64,000 bases of DNA from the NCBI RefSeq assembly GCF_008704995.1, contig NZ_CP023747.1:2010501-2074500 (forward strand), written 5' to 3'. The position numbers and the translations under genes are program-made. The number at the start of each line of letters is the position of its first letter. Position 1 is the first letter of the stretch. Below, piece after piece: positions 16,947 to 25,603 of the stretch. The notes beneath the pieces were generated by a model. The model did not search any database and had not been told where the DNA came from. It was given only the letters and a program-made list of their open reading frames with translations. This stretch comes from Streptomyces nodosus. Its GTDB lineage: Bacteria; Actinomycetota; Actinomycetes; Streptomycetales; Streptomycetaceae.

Positions 16947-17498
16947 TCAGGTGCCGGGCGCACCCCCGGTCGGCGGGATCACCCGGGCCAGGACCTCCCG
17001 CGCATAGCGCTCGTCGTACGCCGTGCCGGTGAGCAGCACCTGGAGACAGATGCCGTCCATCAGGGCCAGCAGGGCCCGCGCGGTCAGCGGGTCCGTGCGC
17101 CGGGCCAGCCGCTCGGCGGTCTCCTCGGTCCACTCGGCGGCGACGGGGCGCAGGGCGGGGCGGCGCAGGGCCGCGAGATAGAGCTCGTACTCCAGCTCGA
17201 CGCCGGTGCGTTCGCCGCCGAGCCACTCCCCCAGGGCCCGGGCGAGGTCCGTGGCCAGATCGCCCTCGGGCCGGTCGTGCGCGGCGAGCACCGTGTCAAA
17301 GCCCTCGTTGGACTGGCGCAGCGCGGCGACCAGCAGCTCGTCGAGGGTCGTGAAGTGGTACGTGGTGGAGCCGAGCGGCACATCGGCCTCGGCGGCCACC
17401 GAGCGATGACTCAGCCCGGCGATGCCCTTCCGCCTCACGACCCGGATCGCCGCGTCGATGATCCGCTGCCGTCGCTCGGGGTCATGGCGCCGGGACAT
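16947..17498 (-). CDS. TetR-family repressor of the SMR transporter
   Basis: 183-aa regulator. The HTH at about residues 10-55 has RRQRIIDAAIRVVRRKGIAG and a recognition helix region GSTTYHFTTLDELL. The C-terminal ligand domain is helical. The ATG at 17498 shares a base with the SMR stop codon (TGATG), so the two are co-translated. Two 18-bp near-palindromes just before the SMR start are its probable operators, giving autoregulation and drug-responsive control of the pump. Confidence 0.9.
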   Translation of the reverse strand: MSRRHDPERRQRIIDAAIRVVRRKGIAGLSHRSVAAEADVPLGSTTYHFTTLDELLVAALRQSNEGFDTVLAAHDRPEGDLATDLARALGEWLGGERTGVELEYELYLAALRRPALRPVAAEWTEETAERLARRTDPLTARALLALMDGICLQVLLTGTAYDERYAREVLARVIPPTGGAPGT

Positions 17499-17818
17499 CA
17501 GTGCGCACCTCCCAGGTTCAGCACCACCACCCCGCCGACGATCAGCACGATCCCGGCGAGCTTCGCCAGCCCCAGCCCTTCCCCGAAGAGCACCAGTCCG
17601 ATCGCGGCGATGGCCGCGGTGCCCACCCCGGACCAGATCGCGTAGGCCGTGCCCACGGACAGGGTCTTCAGGGTCTGGGCGAGCAGCACGAAGGAGACCG
17701 CATAGCCGAGCAGGGTCAGCAGCGAGGGCCAGAACCTGCTGAGGCCTTCGCTGTACTTCATGGCGGTGGTGGCGGCGACTTCGGAGGCGATGGCCCCGGC
17801 GAGGAAGGCGTATCCCAT
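17498..17818 (-). CDS. SMR-family small multidrug efflux transporter
   Basis: 106 aa with four membrane helices, the standard SMR size. The essential membrane glutamate is present in the first helix (GAIASEVAATTAMK, E14), and the GTAYAIWSGVGTA motif of helix 3 is intact. Such pumps export cationic drugs or guanidinium in exchange for protons; a second SMR gene for a heterodimer is not adjacent. The start at 17818 gives the family N-terminus (MGYAFLAGAIASE); the upstream region is operator DNA with no ribosome binding site, so the mRNA may be leaderless. Confidence 0.92.
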   Translation of the reverse strand: MGYAFLAGAIASEVAATTAMKYSEGLSRFWPSLLTLLGYAVSFVLLAQTLKTLSVGTAYAIWSGVGTAAIAAIGLVLFGEGLGLAKLAGIVLIVGGVVVLNLGGAH

Positions 17819-17857
17819 GTGTACGAGTGTACGCATCGATGTGTACGGGCGTACACA
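17818..17857. promoter_or_regulatory. Twin palindromic operator for the TetR protein
   Basis: Two related 18-bp elements, TGTGTACGAGTGTACGCA (17818-17835) and TGTGTACGGGCGTACACA (17840-17857), lie 22 bp apart, i.e. on the same face of the helix. The second is a near-perfect palindrome. The first touches the SMR start codon, so binding would block transcription or a leaderless start. Confidence 0.75.
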
Positions 17858-17888
17858 GGCGGCGGTCGTACCGGGGAACGGAAACACA

Positions 17889-17943
17889 CCGGCTCATGGC
17901 GAACGGCGACGCCCGAGGAGCGTCGCCGTTCGCCATGAGCCGG
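17889..17943. terminator. 24-bp perfect stem terminating the suf operon
   Basis: The arms 17889-17912 and 17920-17943 are fully complementary over 24 bp with a 7-base loop (CCGAGGA). It starts 10 bases after the sufT stop and also shields the SMR/TetR promoter from suf read-through. Confidence 0.87.
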
Positions 17944-17953
17944 GGAGGGGACC

Positions 17954-18289
17954 TCAGACGTTGAAGCCCAGTGCCCTCAGCTGCTCCCGGCCGTCGTCCG
18001 TGATCTTGTCGGGGCCCCACGGCGGCATCCAGACCCAGTTGATCCGCAGTTCGCCGACCAGCCCGTCCGTGGCGGACTTGGCCTGGTCCTCGATGACGTC
18101 CGTCAGCGGGCAGGCCGCGGAGGTCAGGGTCATGTCGACGGTGGCGATGCTCGCCGTCTCGTCGATGTGGATGCCGTAGATCAGGCCGAGGTTGACGACG
18201 TCGATGCCCAACTCGGGGTCGACGACGTCCATCAGGGCCTCGCGGATCTCCTCCTCCGAGACCGGCTTCATCTCCACGGTGTCGCTCAT
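17954..18289 (-). CDS. sufT: SufT/DUF59 (MIP18-like) iron-sulfur assembly factor
   Basis: 111-aa protein of the metal-sulfur cluster family that helps mature Fe-S proteins. It shows the family core: VVDPELGIDVVNLGLIYG near residues 20-37, the TLTSAACPL segment with its conserved cysteine, and a W-x-PPWGPDKI motif near the end. The ATG at 18289 overlaps the sufU stop (ATGA) and has AAGGAAG upstream. Last gene of the suf operon. Confidence 0.9.
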   Translation of the reverse strand: MSDTVEMKPVSEEEIREALMDVVDPELGIDVVNLGLIYGIHIDETASIATVDMTLTSAACPLTDVIEDQAKSATDGLVGELRINWVWMPPWGPDKITDDGREQLRALGFNV

Positions 18290-18753
18290 GCCGTCTTCCT
18301 TTCGGCGTCGGCTCCGCCCAGCGCCTGGGCCGTCGCGTCCTTCCACGCCATCCAGCTCAGGAGGGCGCACTTCACCCGCGCCGGGTACTTGGAGACCCCG
18401 GCGAACGCGACCGCGTCCTCCAGGATCTCCTCCATCGCGTCATCGGGCTCGATCCGGCCCTTGGACTGCATCAGCTCCAGAAAGGTCTCCTGGATCTTCT
18501 GCGCCTCGGCCAGTTCCCTGCCGACCAGGAGATCGTTCAGCACGGAGGCCGAGGCCTGGCTGATGGAGCAGCCCTGGCCCTCGTACGAGACGTCCTTGAT
18601 CGTCGTACCGTCGTACTTCACACGCAGCGTGATCTCGTCGCCGCAGGTCGGATTGACGTGGTGCACCTCGGCGTCGCCGTCCCTCAGACCACGCCCGTGC
18701 GGGTGCTTGTAGTGGTCCAGGATGACGTCCTGGTACATCGAATCCAGCTTCAC
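18286..18753 (-). CDS. sufU: SufU zinc-dependent sulfurtransferase
   Basis: 155-aa protein that accepts persulfide sulfur from SufS, the Gram-positive/actinobacterial role. Zinc and transfer ligands are visible with the GTG start at 18753: C37, D39 (PTCGDE), C62 (GQGCSIS) and C129 (VKCALLSW). The GTG is preceded by GGGAG and lies 17 bp after sufS; a downstream ATG (M6) would also work. Overlaps sufT by four bases. Confidence 0.92.
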   Translation of the reverse strand: MKLDSMYQDVILDHYKHPHGRGLRDGDAEVHHVNPTCGDEITLRVKYDGTTIKDVSYEGQGCSISQASASVLNDLLVGRELAEAQKIQETFLELMQSKGRIEPDDAMEEILEDAVAFAGVSKYPARVKCALLSWMAWKDATAQALGGADAERKTA

Positions 18754-18769
18754 AGCTCCCGTACGCCTC

Positions 18770-20026
18770 TCAGCCGAAGAAGTTCCGTACGTGCTCCAGC
18801 CCCTGGACCAGTGCATCGATCTCGGCCGGCGTGGAGTACAGATAGAACGACGCTCGCGTGGTCGCAGGAATTCCGTAGCGCAGGCAGACGGGGCGGGCGC
18901 AGTGGTGGCCGACCCGGACCGCGATGCCCTGCTCGTCGAGGACCTGGCCCACATCGTGCGGGTGGATGTCGCCGAGCGTGAAGGAGATCGCCGCGCCCCG
19001 GTCCTCGGCCGTGGTCGGGCCGATGATCCTGAGGTCGGGGACCTCCGCCAGCCGCTGGACCGCGTACTCGGTCAGCGCGTGCTCATGGGCGAGGATCTTG
19101 TCCATGCCGATCGCGCTCAGATAGTCGATCGCCGCGCCGAGACCGACCGCCTGGGCGACCGGCGGGGTGCCCGCCTCGAACTTGTGGGGGGCGGGAGCGT
19201 AGGTCGAGGAGTGCATCGACACCGTCTCGATCATCTCGCCGCCGCCCAGGAACGGAGGCAGGTCCTCCAGCAGCTCCTGGCGGCCCCACAGGACGCCGAT
19301 GCCGGTCGGGCCGCACATCTTGTGGCCGGTGAAGGCCACGAAGTCGGCCTGGAGCGCCTGGACGTCCAGCGGCATGTGCGGAGCGGCCTGCGAGGCGTCG
19401 ATGCACACCAGCGCGCCGACCTGCTGCGCGCGGCGGACTATCGCCTCGACCGGGTTGACCGTGCCCAGGATGTTGGACACCAGCACAAAGGAGACGATCT
19501 TCGTCTTCTCCGTGATGATCTCGTCGATGTTCGACAGGTCGAGCCGGCCGTCGTCGGTGAGGCCGAACCACTTCAGCTTCGCGCCCGTGCGCTGCGACAG
19601 CAGCTGCCACGGCACGATGTTGGAGTGGTGCTCCATCTCCGTGATGACGATCTCGGTGTCCTGGTCGACCCGGTAGGGGTCGTCGGCCCAGCCCAGCATG
19701 TTCGCCACGAGGTTGAGCGACTCCGAGGCGTTCTTGGTGAAGATCACCTCGTCGCGGCTCGGCGCGTTGATGAACTCGGCGACCTTGTCGCGCGCGCCCT
19801 CGTACAGCGCCGTGGCCTCCTCGGCGAGCACATGCACTCCGCGATGGACATTGGCGTTGTAGCGCTCGTAGTACTCGCCCAGGACGTCCAGCACCTGGCG
19901 CGGCTTCTGCGAGGTCGCCGCGTTGTCCAGGTACACCAGCTTCCTGTCGTCGTGGACCAGCCGGTCCAGGATCGGGAAGTCCTTGCGGATCGCCTCGGTG
20001 TCGAGAAGGCCCGGCAGCTGTGTCAC
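18770..20026 (-). CDS. sufS: SufS group II cysteine desulfurase
   Basis: PLP enzyme of 418 aa that releases sulfur from cysteine for Fe-S cluster building. PLP lysine K236 (FTGHKMCGPTG) and catalytic C376 (RVGHHCARPVC) are present; the short extended loop around the cysteine is that of group II enzymes, which need SufU. Its start overlaps the sufC stop by four bases. Confidence 0.96.
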   Translation of the reverse strand: MTQLPGLLDTEAIRKDFPILDRLVHDDRKLVYLDNAATSQKPRQVLDVLGEYYERYNANVHRGVHVLAEEATALYEGARDKVAEFINAPSRDEVIFTKNASESLNLVANMLGWADDPYRVDQDTEIVITEMEHHSNIVPWQLLSQRTGAKLKWFGLTDDGRLDLSNIDEIITEKTKIVSFVLVSNILGTVNPVEAIVRRAQQVGALVCIDASQAAPHMPLDVQALQADFVAFTGHKMCGPTGIGVLWGRQELLEDLPPFLGGGEMIETVSMHSSTYAPAPHKFEAGTPPVAQAVGLGAAIDYLSAIGMDKILAHEHALTEYAVQRLAEVPDLRIIGPTTAEDRGAAISFTLGDIHPHDVGQVLDEQGIAVRVGHHCARPVCLRYGIPATTRASFYLYSTPAEIDALVQGLEHVRNFFG

Positions 20027-20787
20027 GCGGATGCGCCACCCTTCACATATGCCTCGTAGCCCTCTTCCTCCAGCTTGTCCGCGAGCTCGGGGCCGCCGGA
20101 CTCGACGATGCGGCCACCGGCGAACACATGGACCTGATCGGGCTTGATGTAGCGCAGAATGCGCGTGTAGTGCGTGATCAGCAGAGTGCCGACCTCACCG
20201 GTCTCGCGGACGCGGTTGACGCCCTCGGACACGACGCGGAGCGCGTCGACGTCCAGTCCGGAGTCCGTCTCGTCGAGGATCGCGATCTTCGGCTTGAGCA
20301 GCTCCAGCTGGAGGATCTCGTGGCGCTTCTTCTCACCGCCGGAGAAGCCCTCGTTCACATTGCGCTCGGCGAAGGCCGGGTCCATGGCAAGACGCTCCAT
20401 GGTCTCCTTGACCTCCTTCACCCAGGTGCGCAGCTTGGGCGCCTCGCCGCGGACGGCGGTGGCGGAGGTGCGCAGGAAGTTGGAGACCGAGACGCCGGGG
20501 ACCTCGACCGGGTACTGCATGGCCAGGAACAGGCCCGCGCGGGCGCGCTCGTCGACGGACATCGCGAGGACGTCCTCGCCGTCCAGCAGCACGGTGCCGC
20601 CGGTGATCGTGTACTTGGGGTGACCCGCGAGCGAGTAGGCGAGAGTCGACTTGCCGGAGCCGTTGGGGCCCATGATGGCGTGCGTCTCGCCCTGCTTCAC
20701 GGTGAGGTCGACGCCCTTGAGGATCTCCTTCGTGGCGTTGTCGGCCTCGACGGTGACGTGCAGGTCTCGGATTTCAAGCGTTGCCAT
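20023..20787 (-). CDS. sufC: SufC Fe-S assembly ATPase
   Basis: ABC-type ATPase of 254 aa that drives the SufBC2D scaffold; it is soluble, not a transporter subunit. Walker A GPNGSGKST at about 37-45, signature FSGGEKKR near 148, Walker B IAILDETDSGLD near 167-178 with the SufC-typical DETDSGLD, and the switch histidine later (LITHYTRIL). Seven bases separate it from the Rieske ferredoxin gene. Confidence 0.96.
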   Translation of the reverse strand: MATLEIRDLHVTVEADNATKEILKGVDLTVKQGETHAIMGPNGSGKSTLAYSLAGHPKYTITGGTVLLDGEDVLAMSVDERARAGLFLAMQYPVEVPGVSVSNFLRTSATAVRGEAPKLRTWVKEVKETMERLAMDPAFAERNVNEGFSGGEKKRHEILQLELLKPKIAILDETDSGLDVDALRVVSEGVNRVRETGEVGTLLITHYTRILRYIKPDQVHVFAGGRIVESGGPELADKLEEEGYEAYVKGGASA

Positions 20788-20794
20788 GGGTGCC

Positions 20795-21115
20795 TCAGGA
20801 CTCCTGGGTGACGGAGACGAGAACGTCGTCCCCTTCGATCTTTACGGGATATACGGGGACGGGGCGCGTCGCGGGGAGGCCGGACGGCTTACCGGTGCGG
20901 AGGTCGAAGCTGGAGCCGTGCAGCCAGCACTCGATCTGGCAGTCCTCCACCTCGCCCTCGGAGAGCGAGACGTTCGCATGCGAACAGATGTCGTAGATCG
21001 CGAACACCTCGCCCTCGGTCTTGACGACCGAGATCGGCGTGCCGTCGAGTTCCACCCGCTTCGGGGTGCCTTCCGCCAGCTCGCTCAGTCCGCAGACGCG
21101 TTCGAAGGTGGTCAT
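20795..21115 (-). CDS. Rieske-type [2Fe-2S] ferredoxin in the suf operon
   Basis: 106-aa soluble ferredoxin with the two Rieske ligand motifs C-x-H (ICSHANVSLSEG) and C-x2-H (ECWLHGSSFD). Being placed between sufD and sufC it probably supplies electrons during cluster assembly, though a client role is possible. The ATG at 21115 overlaps the sufD stop; there is an open frame further upstream that belongs to the antisense of sufD's 3' end and is not used. Confidence 0.93.
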   Translation of the reverse strand: MTTFERVCGLSELAEGTPKRVELDGTPISVVKTEGEVFAIYDICSHANVSLSEGEVEDCQIECWLHGSSFDLRTGKPSGLPATRPVPVYPVKIEGDDVLVSVTQES

Positions 21116-22296
21116 CCGACCGACGCCTCCAGCTCCTCCTCGATCTTGGCGATCAGGCGCTCCTCGATGTCCTCGACGCCGATCTGCTGGACCAGCTCGG
21201 CGAAGAAGCCGCGGACCACCAGACGGCGGGCATCCTGCTCCGGGATGCCGCGGGCCATCAGATAGAAGAGCTGCTCGTCGTCGAAGCGGCCGGTGGCGGA
21301 GGCGTGGCCGGCGCCGACGATCTCCCCGGTCTCGATCTCCAGGTTCGGGACCGAGTCGACCCGCGCGCCGTCCGTGAGGACCAGGTTGCGGTTCATCTCG
21401 TAGGTGTCGGTGCCTTCGGCCTTGGCCTCGATGAGGACGTCGCCGATCCACACGGCGTGCGCGTCGTCGCCCTGGAGCGCGCCCTTGTAGACGACGTTCG
21501 ACTTGCAGTGCGGGGCGTTGTGGTCGACGAAGAGCCGGTGCTCCTGGTGCTGGCCCTGGTCGGTGAAGTAGAGCCCGAACAGCTCGGCCTCGCCGCCGGT
21601 GCCCGCGTAGGTCACGCGCGGGTGCAGGCGTACGACATCGCCGCCGAAGGTCACGACGACGGACTTGAAGGAGGCGTCGCGGCCCACCAGCGCGTTGTGC
21701 TGGGCGATGTGCACCGCCTTGTCGTCCCAGTCCTGGACGGAGACCACGGTCAGCTTGGCGCCGTCGCCGAGGAGATAGTCGACGTTGGCGGCGAGCACCG
21801 CGTCACCGGTGTGGTCGAGGACGACGACGGCCTCGGCGAAGGCACCGAGCTCGATCACCTGGTGGCCGAAGGCGACACCGCCCTCGCCCTGCACGGCGAT
21901 ACGGATCGGCTCGGTGAGCACCGTCTCCTTGGGGACGGTGACCACGCCGGCCTGCTCGAACGCCGAGTACGCCTGCGCGACGACGCGGTCCACCGGGGTG
22001 CCCGCCCTGCCGAGCCGGGCGTCGTCGCGGCCGACGGTCTCGACGGTGACACCCTCGGGGGCCTCGACGGTGACCTTCACGCCCTCGCCGTCCGCGACGG
22101 CGGTGCCGTCGTGCAGACCGCGGAGCCGCTCCAGCGGGGTGAACCGCCACTCCTCCTCACGGCCGTGCGGGACCGGGAAGTCGGCCACGTCGAAGGACGG
22201 CGGCGCGCTCATGCGCGTGGCGACGGTCGACTCGGCGGCCACCGCGATCTGGCCTGCGGTGGTGGAGCCCACCGGGATGATAGGGGCCTCAGCCAT
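21112..22296 (-). CDS. sufD: SufD Fe-S scaffold protein
   Basis: 394-aa beta-helix scaffold partner of SufB. The N-terminal part contains PHGREEEWRFTPLERL near 45-60; the C-terminal part has the SufB/SufD core ending in QLFYLMARGIPEQDARRLVV. It overlaps the ferredoxin gene by four bases and is separated from sufB by 87 bp holding a hairpin. Confidence 0.94.
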   Translation of the reverse strand: MAEAPIIPVGSTTAGQIAVAAESTVATRMSAPPSFDVADFPVPHGREEEWRFTPLERLRGLHDGTAVADGEGVKVTVEAPEGVTVETVGRDDARLGRAGTPVDRVVAQAYSAFEQAGVVTVPKETVLTEPIRIAVQGEGGVAFGHQVIELGAFAEAVVVLDHTGDAVLAANVDYLLGDGAKLTVVSVQDWDDKAVHIAQHNALVGRDASFKSVVVTFGGDVVRLHPRVTYAGTGGEAELFGLYFTDQGQHQEHRLFVDHNAPHCKSNVVYKGALQGDDAHAVWIGDVLIEAKAEGTDTYEMNRNLVLTDGARVDSVPNLEIETGEIVGAGHASATGRFDDEQLFYLMARGIPEQDARRLVVRGFFAELVQQIGVEDIEERLIAKIEEELEASVG

Positions 22297-22338
22297 GGCT
22301 GGTCTTGTGCTCTCTTCCTACGTCGGTTGGTGATCCTC

Positions 22339-22361
22339 GGCCCGCCCCGTTCGGGCGGGCC
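22339..22361. promoter_or_regulatory. Intra-operon hairpin between sufB and sufD
   Basis: Perfect 9-bp stem GGCCCGCCC (22339-22347) and GGGCGGGCC (22353-22361) with a 5-base loop, in the only sizeable gap of the suf operon. It could attenuate transcription or protect the sufRB mRNA 3' end, setting the SufB:SufD ratio. Confidence 0.6.
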
Positions 22362-22383
22362 GGCGCTGCTCGTAGGGGGTCGG

Positions 22384-23805
22384 TCAGCCGACCGCGCCTT
22401 CCATCTGCAGCTCGATCAGCCGGTTGAGCTCCAGCGCGTACTCCATCGGCAGCTCCTTGGCGATCGGCTCGACGAAACCGCGCACGATCATCGCCATCGC
22501 CTCGAACTCGGAGAGACCGCGGCTCATCAGGTAGAAGAGCTGGTCCTCGGAGACCTTGGAGACGGTCGCCTCGTGGCCCATGGACACGTCGTCCTCGCGG
22601 ACGTCCACATAGGGGTAGGTGTCCGAGCGGGAGATGGTGTCGACGAGCAGCGCGTCACAGAGCACGTTGGACTTGGAGCCCGCCGCGCCCTCGCCGATCT
22701 CGACCAGGCCGCGGTACGAGGTACGGCCGCCGCCGCGCGCCACCGACTTGGAGACGATGTTGGACGAGGTGTTGGGCGCCATGTGGACCATCTTGGAACC
22801 GGCGTCCTGGTGCTGGCCCTCGCCCGCGAAGGCGATGGAGAGGGTCTCGCCCTTGGCGTGCTCGCCCATCAGGTAGACCGCCGGGTACTTCATCGTCACC
22901 TTGGAGCCGATGTTGCCGTCGATCCACTCCATGGTCGCGCCCTCGTAGGCGACGGCGCGCTTGGTGACCAGGTTGTAGACGTTGTTCGACCAGTTCTGGA
23001 TGGTCGTGTAACGGCAGCGGGCGTTCTTCTTGACGATGATCTCGACGACCGCGGAGTGCAGCGAGTCCGACTTGTAGATCGGAGCCGTGCAGCCCTCGAC
23101 GTAGTGCACATAGGCGCCCTCGTCGACGATGATCAGGGTCCGCTCGAACTGGCCCATGTTCTCCGTGTTGATACGGAAGTAGGCCTGGAGCGGAATCTCC
23201 ACATGCACGCCCGGCGGCACATAGATGAAGGAGCCGCCCGACCACACGGCCGTGTTCAGGGAGGCGAACTTGTTGTCACCGGCGGGGATGACGGTGCCGA
23301 AGTACTCCTTGAAGAGCTCCGGGTGCTCCTTGAGGGCCGTGTCGGTGTCGAGGAAGATGACACCCTGCTCCTCCAGGTCCTCGCGGATCTGGTGGTAGAC
23401 GACCTCGGACTCGTACTGGGCCGCGACACCGGCGACGAGGCGCTGCTTCTCCGCCTCCGGGATGCCGAGCTTGTCGTACGTGTTCTTGATGTCCTCGGGC
23501 AGGTCCTCCCAGGACTCCGCCTGCTTCTCCGTGGAGCGCACGAAGTACTTGATGTTGTCGAAGTCGATGCCCGACAGGTCCGAGCCCCAGTTCGGCATGG
23601 GCTTCTTCTCGAAGAGCTTCAGGCCCTTGAGACGCAGCTTGGTCATCCACTCCGGCTCGGTCTTCTTCGCCGAGATGTCACGGACGACGTCCTCGTTCAG
23701 ACCGCGCTTCGCCGCGGCACCGGCCTCGTCGGAGTCGGCCCAGCCGTATTCGTAGTTGCCCAGGCCCTCGAGTTCGGGGTGGGCAGTCTCCGTGGGGAGA
23801 GTCAT
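22384..23805 (-). CDS. sufB: SufB Fe-S scaffold protein
   Basis: 473-aa core scaffold on which new Fe-S clusters form, with SufC and SufD. Recognisable blocks: [14 protein letters not shown] start, [20 protein letters not shown] in the middle, [20 protein letters not shown], and the conserved end [20 protein letters not shown]. The ATG at 23805 overlaps the sufR stop and has GGGAGGAA upstream. Confidence 0.96.
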   Translation of the reverse strand: MTLPTETAHPELEGLGNYEYGWADSDEAGAAAKRGLNEDVVRDISAKKTEPEWMTKLRLKGLKLFEKKPMPNWGSDLSGIDFDNIKYFVRSTEKQAESWEDLPEDIKNTYDKLGIPEAEKQRLVAGVAAQYESEVVYHQIREDLEEQGVIFLDTDTALKEHPELFKEYFGTVIPAGDNKFASLNTAVWSGGSFIYVPPGVHVEIPLQAYFRINTENMGQFERTLIIVDEGAYVHYVEGCTAPIYKSDSLHSAVVEIIVKKNARCRYTTIQNWSNNVYNLVTKRAVAYEGATMEWIDGNIGSKVTMKYPAVYLMGEHAKGETLSIAFAGEGQHQDAGSKMVHMAPNTSSNIVSKSVARGGGRTSYRGLVEIGEGAAGSKSNVLCDALLVDTISRSDTYPYVDVREDDVSMGHEATVSKVSEDQLFYLMSRGLSEFEAMAMIVRGFVEPIAKELPMEYALELNRLIELQMEGAVG

Positions 23806-24584
23806 GCGGGGTTCCTCCCGGCCTTGCTGGCAGATGCGTTGTGGGTGGTCGCGGATGCGTGGTGGGTGGTCCCGGAGACCTTTGAGGGGCCCGGCGCCTT
23901 GGGGATGAACGTCGTACAGACGCCGTCGCCGTGCGCGATCGTCGCCAGCCGCTGGACATGCGTGCCGAGCAGCTCGGAGAAGACCTCCGTCTCGACCTCG
24001 CACAGCTGCGGGAACTGCTCCGCGACATGGGCGACCGGGCAGTGGTGCTGGCAGAGCTGCTCGCCGACCGGTGCGCTGCGCGCCGTAGCAGCGTACCCGT
24101 CGACGCTCAGGGCCTTGGCCAGCGCTTCGGTCCGCTGGTCGGGGTCGGCGGCCTCGATGGCCGCACGGTAGGCGGCGGCCTGCTCGGCCAGCCGGGCACG
24201 CACGAAGGCCATCAGGGCCTCGTCGCCGCCGCACCGCTCCTGGATCCAGCGCAGGGCGTCCGCGGCGAGCTGGTCGTACGACTGGTCGAAGGCGTCCCGG
24301 CCGCAGTCGGTGAGCGCGAAGGCCTTGGCGGGCCGGCCACGCGTACGCGTTCCGTACACGCGCTGCTCGCGCGCCTCCACGACACCGTCGGCCACCAGGG
24401 CGTCCAGATGGCGCCGTACGGCCGCCTGGGTGAGCCCCAGCCTCCCGGCGAGCTCCGCGACGGTCGAGGGGCCGTGGTCCAGGATGGACCGCGCGACCCG
24501 GTTGCGCGTCGAGCGCTCTCCGGTCGCGAACTCCTCCTGAGGGGTCCCCGTGGGGGCCTCACGAGCCTCGCCGACGTTTTTCAC
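23802..24584 (-). CDS. sufR: SufR Fe-S cluster-sensing repressor
   Basis: 260-aa repressor of the suf operon. A winged helix lies at about residues 28-80 ([21 protein letters not shown] split as [11 protein letters not shown] and [13 protein letters not shown]). Four C-terminal cysteines, C178-x3-C182-x12-C195 and C223, match the SufR pattern that binds an Fe-S cluster. I place the start at GTG 24584, since the frame open to 24656 would put the SufR operator and promoter inside the coding region. First gene of the operon, stop overlapping sufB. An ATG at 24653 is the alternative start. Confidence 0.87.
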   Translation of the reverse strand: MKNVGEAREAPTGTPQEEFATGERSTRNRVARSILDHGPSTVAELAGRLGLTQAAVRRHLDALVADGVVEAREQRVYGTRTRGRPAKAFALTDCGRDAFDQSYDQLAADALRWIQERCGGDEALMAFVRARLAEQAAAYRAAIEAADPDQRTEALAKALSVDGYAATARSAPVGEQLCQHHCPVAHVAEQFPQLCEVETEVFSELLGTHVQRLATIAHGDGVCTTFIPKAPGPSKVSGTTHHASATTHNASASKAGRNPA

Positions 24585-24620
24585 AACGCCATTGTTGCGT
24601 AATTCCTCGGAGCCTGACAA
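24584..24620 (-). promoter_or_regulatory. suf promoter with SufR box
   Basis: CAAC-GCCATT-GTTG at 24584-24597 is the inverted repeat CAAC-N6-GTTG described for Streptomyces SufR. On the minus strand TTGTCA (24620-24615) and CAACAA (24597-24592), 17 bp apart, form a plausible promoter inside which the box overlaps the -10. The GTG start lies 7 bases after the -10, so a leaderless transcript is likely. Confidence 0.78.
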
Positions 24621-24655
24621 GCGACGCCCGGACGGGGCGACGGTGCGCTGCATCA

Positions 24656-24671
24656 CTTAGGCATACCTAAG
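24656..24671. promoter_or_regulatory. Palindrome resembling an iron-regulator box
   Basis: CTTAGG-CATA-CCTAAG lies upstream of the suf promoter and upstream of the divergent acetyltransferase gene. Read on the minus strand, 14 of 19 positions of TTAGGTATGCCTAAGTGAT fit the DtxR/IdeR-type consensus TWAGGTWAGSCTWACCTWA, but the outer right half is poor. Candidate DmdR1 site only. Confidence 0.35.
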
Positions 24672-24745
24672 GTGACCTGCGCAAACGATCTCCGATCGAT
24701 CGAGGGGGTGGCGGTCGCCGGCGGCACGGGGAAGACTCCGGGACC

Positions 24746-25537
24746 ATGCCCGCACCCCTTCCGACCGGCCCTCTTGTGACCCGCGACACCCTGTGCGCGC
24801 AGCTGCGCACGCTCGGCGTACGGCCCGGCGAGACCCTCCTCGTGCACTCCTCGCTCAGCTCGCTCGGCTGGGTGTCCGGGGGCGCCGTCGCGGTCGTCCG
24901 GGGACTGCTCGACGCCCTCGGGCCCGACGGCACCCTGGTGGTCCCCACCCAGTCCGGCGACCTCTCGGACCCCGCGCTGTGGAGCGCCCCGCCGGTGCCC
25001 GAGGAGTGGTGGGAGACGATCCGGTCCACGATGCCCGCCTACGATCCGCTGATCACCCCTTCGCGCGGCGTCGGGGTGATACCGGAGACCGTGCGCACCT
25101 GGCCCGGGGCGCTGCGCAGCGCCCACCCGCAGACCTCCTTCGCGGCGGTCGGCCCCCGCGCGGCGTGGATCACGCGGGGACACGCTCCCGACTGCCGGCT
25201 CGGCGAGCGGAGCCCGCTGGCCCGGCTGGAGGCGCTCGGCGCCCGGGTGCTGCTGCTGGGCGCGGGCTACGAGTCCTGCACCAGCTTCCATCTGGCCGAG
25301 TACCGGATCCCCTCCCCGCTCGTCCGGGTGGGACGGCCGGGACCGTCCGGCTGGGAGGAGCCGGAGGAGGTGTCGATCACGGGGGAACGGTTCGACGAGC
25401 TGGGCCACGACTTCGAACGGGACCGCCCGGTGGCGCGGGGCAGGGTGGGCGCGGCGGTCGTACGCCTGTTCCCCGTGGCGGACGCGGTGGCGTACGCGGA
25501 GCGCTGGCTGGCCCTGCACCGTCCCCGCGAGGTGTGA
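24746..25537 (+). CDS. AAC(3)-family aminoglycoside N-acetyltransferase-like protein
   Basis: 263-aa member of the antibiotic N-acetyltransferase family, which transfers acetyl from acetyl-CoA to amino groups of aminoglycosides or related compounds. Family blocks visible: [16 protein letters not shown] at about 31-46, [12 protein letters not shown] near 70, and [21 protein letters not shown] then [10 protein letters not shown] near 105-135. Streptomyces often carry chromosomal copies whose natural substrate is unknown, so resistance is not implied. Monocistronic, divergent from sufR. Confidence 0.88.
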   Translation: MPAPLPTGPLVTRDTLCAQLRTLGVRPGETLLVHSSLSSLGWVSGGAVAVVRGLLDALGPDGTLVVPTQSGDLSDPALWSAPPVPEEWWETIRSTMPAYDPLITPSRGVGVIPETVRTWPGALRSAHPQTSFAAVGPRAAWITRGHAPDCRLGERSPLARLEALGARVLLLGAGYESCTSFHLAEYRIPSPLVRVGRPGPSGWEEPEEVSITGERFDELGHDFERDRPVARGRVGAAVVRLFPVADAVAYAERWLALHRPREV

Positions 25538-25603
25538 GCCCGCGGGGACGGATCCCGGACCCCCGCGTCGGGCACCCGGCCGGCCTCCCTAGACTCTGGA
25601 CCC

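Noticed and set aside
21304..24171. Open frame of 955 codons on the plus strand opposite sufD-sufB-sufR
   Set aside because: Same artefact; no family motif, and the opposite strand encodes clear Suf proteins with overlaps and ribosome sites.
24746..25537. Resistance gene of an antibiotic cluster
   Set aside because: AAC(3) homologues are common in Streptomyces cores and no biosynthetic genes adjoin it.
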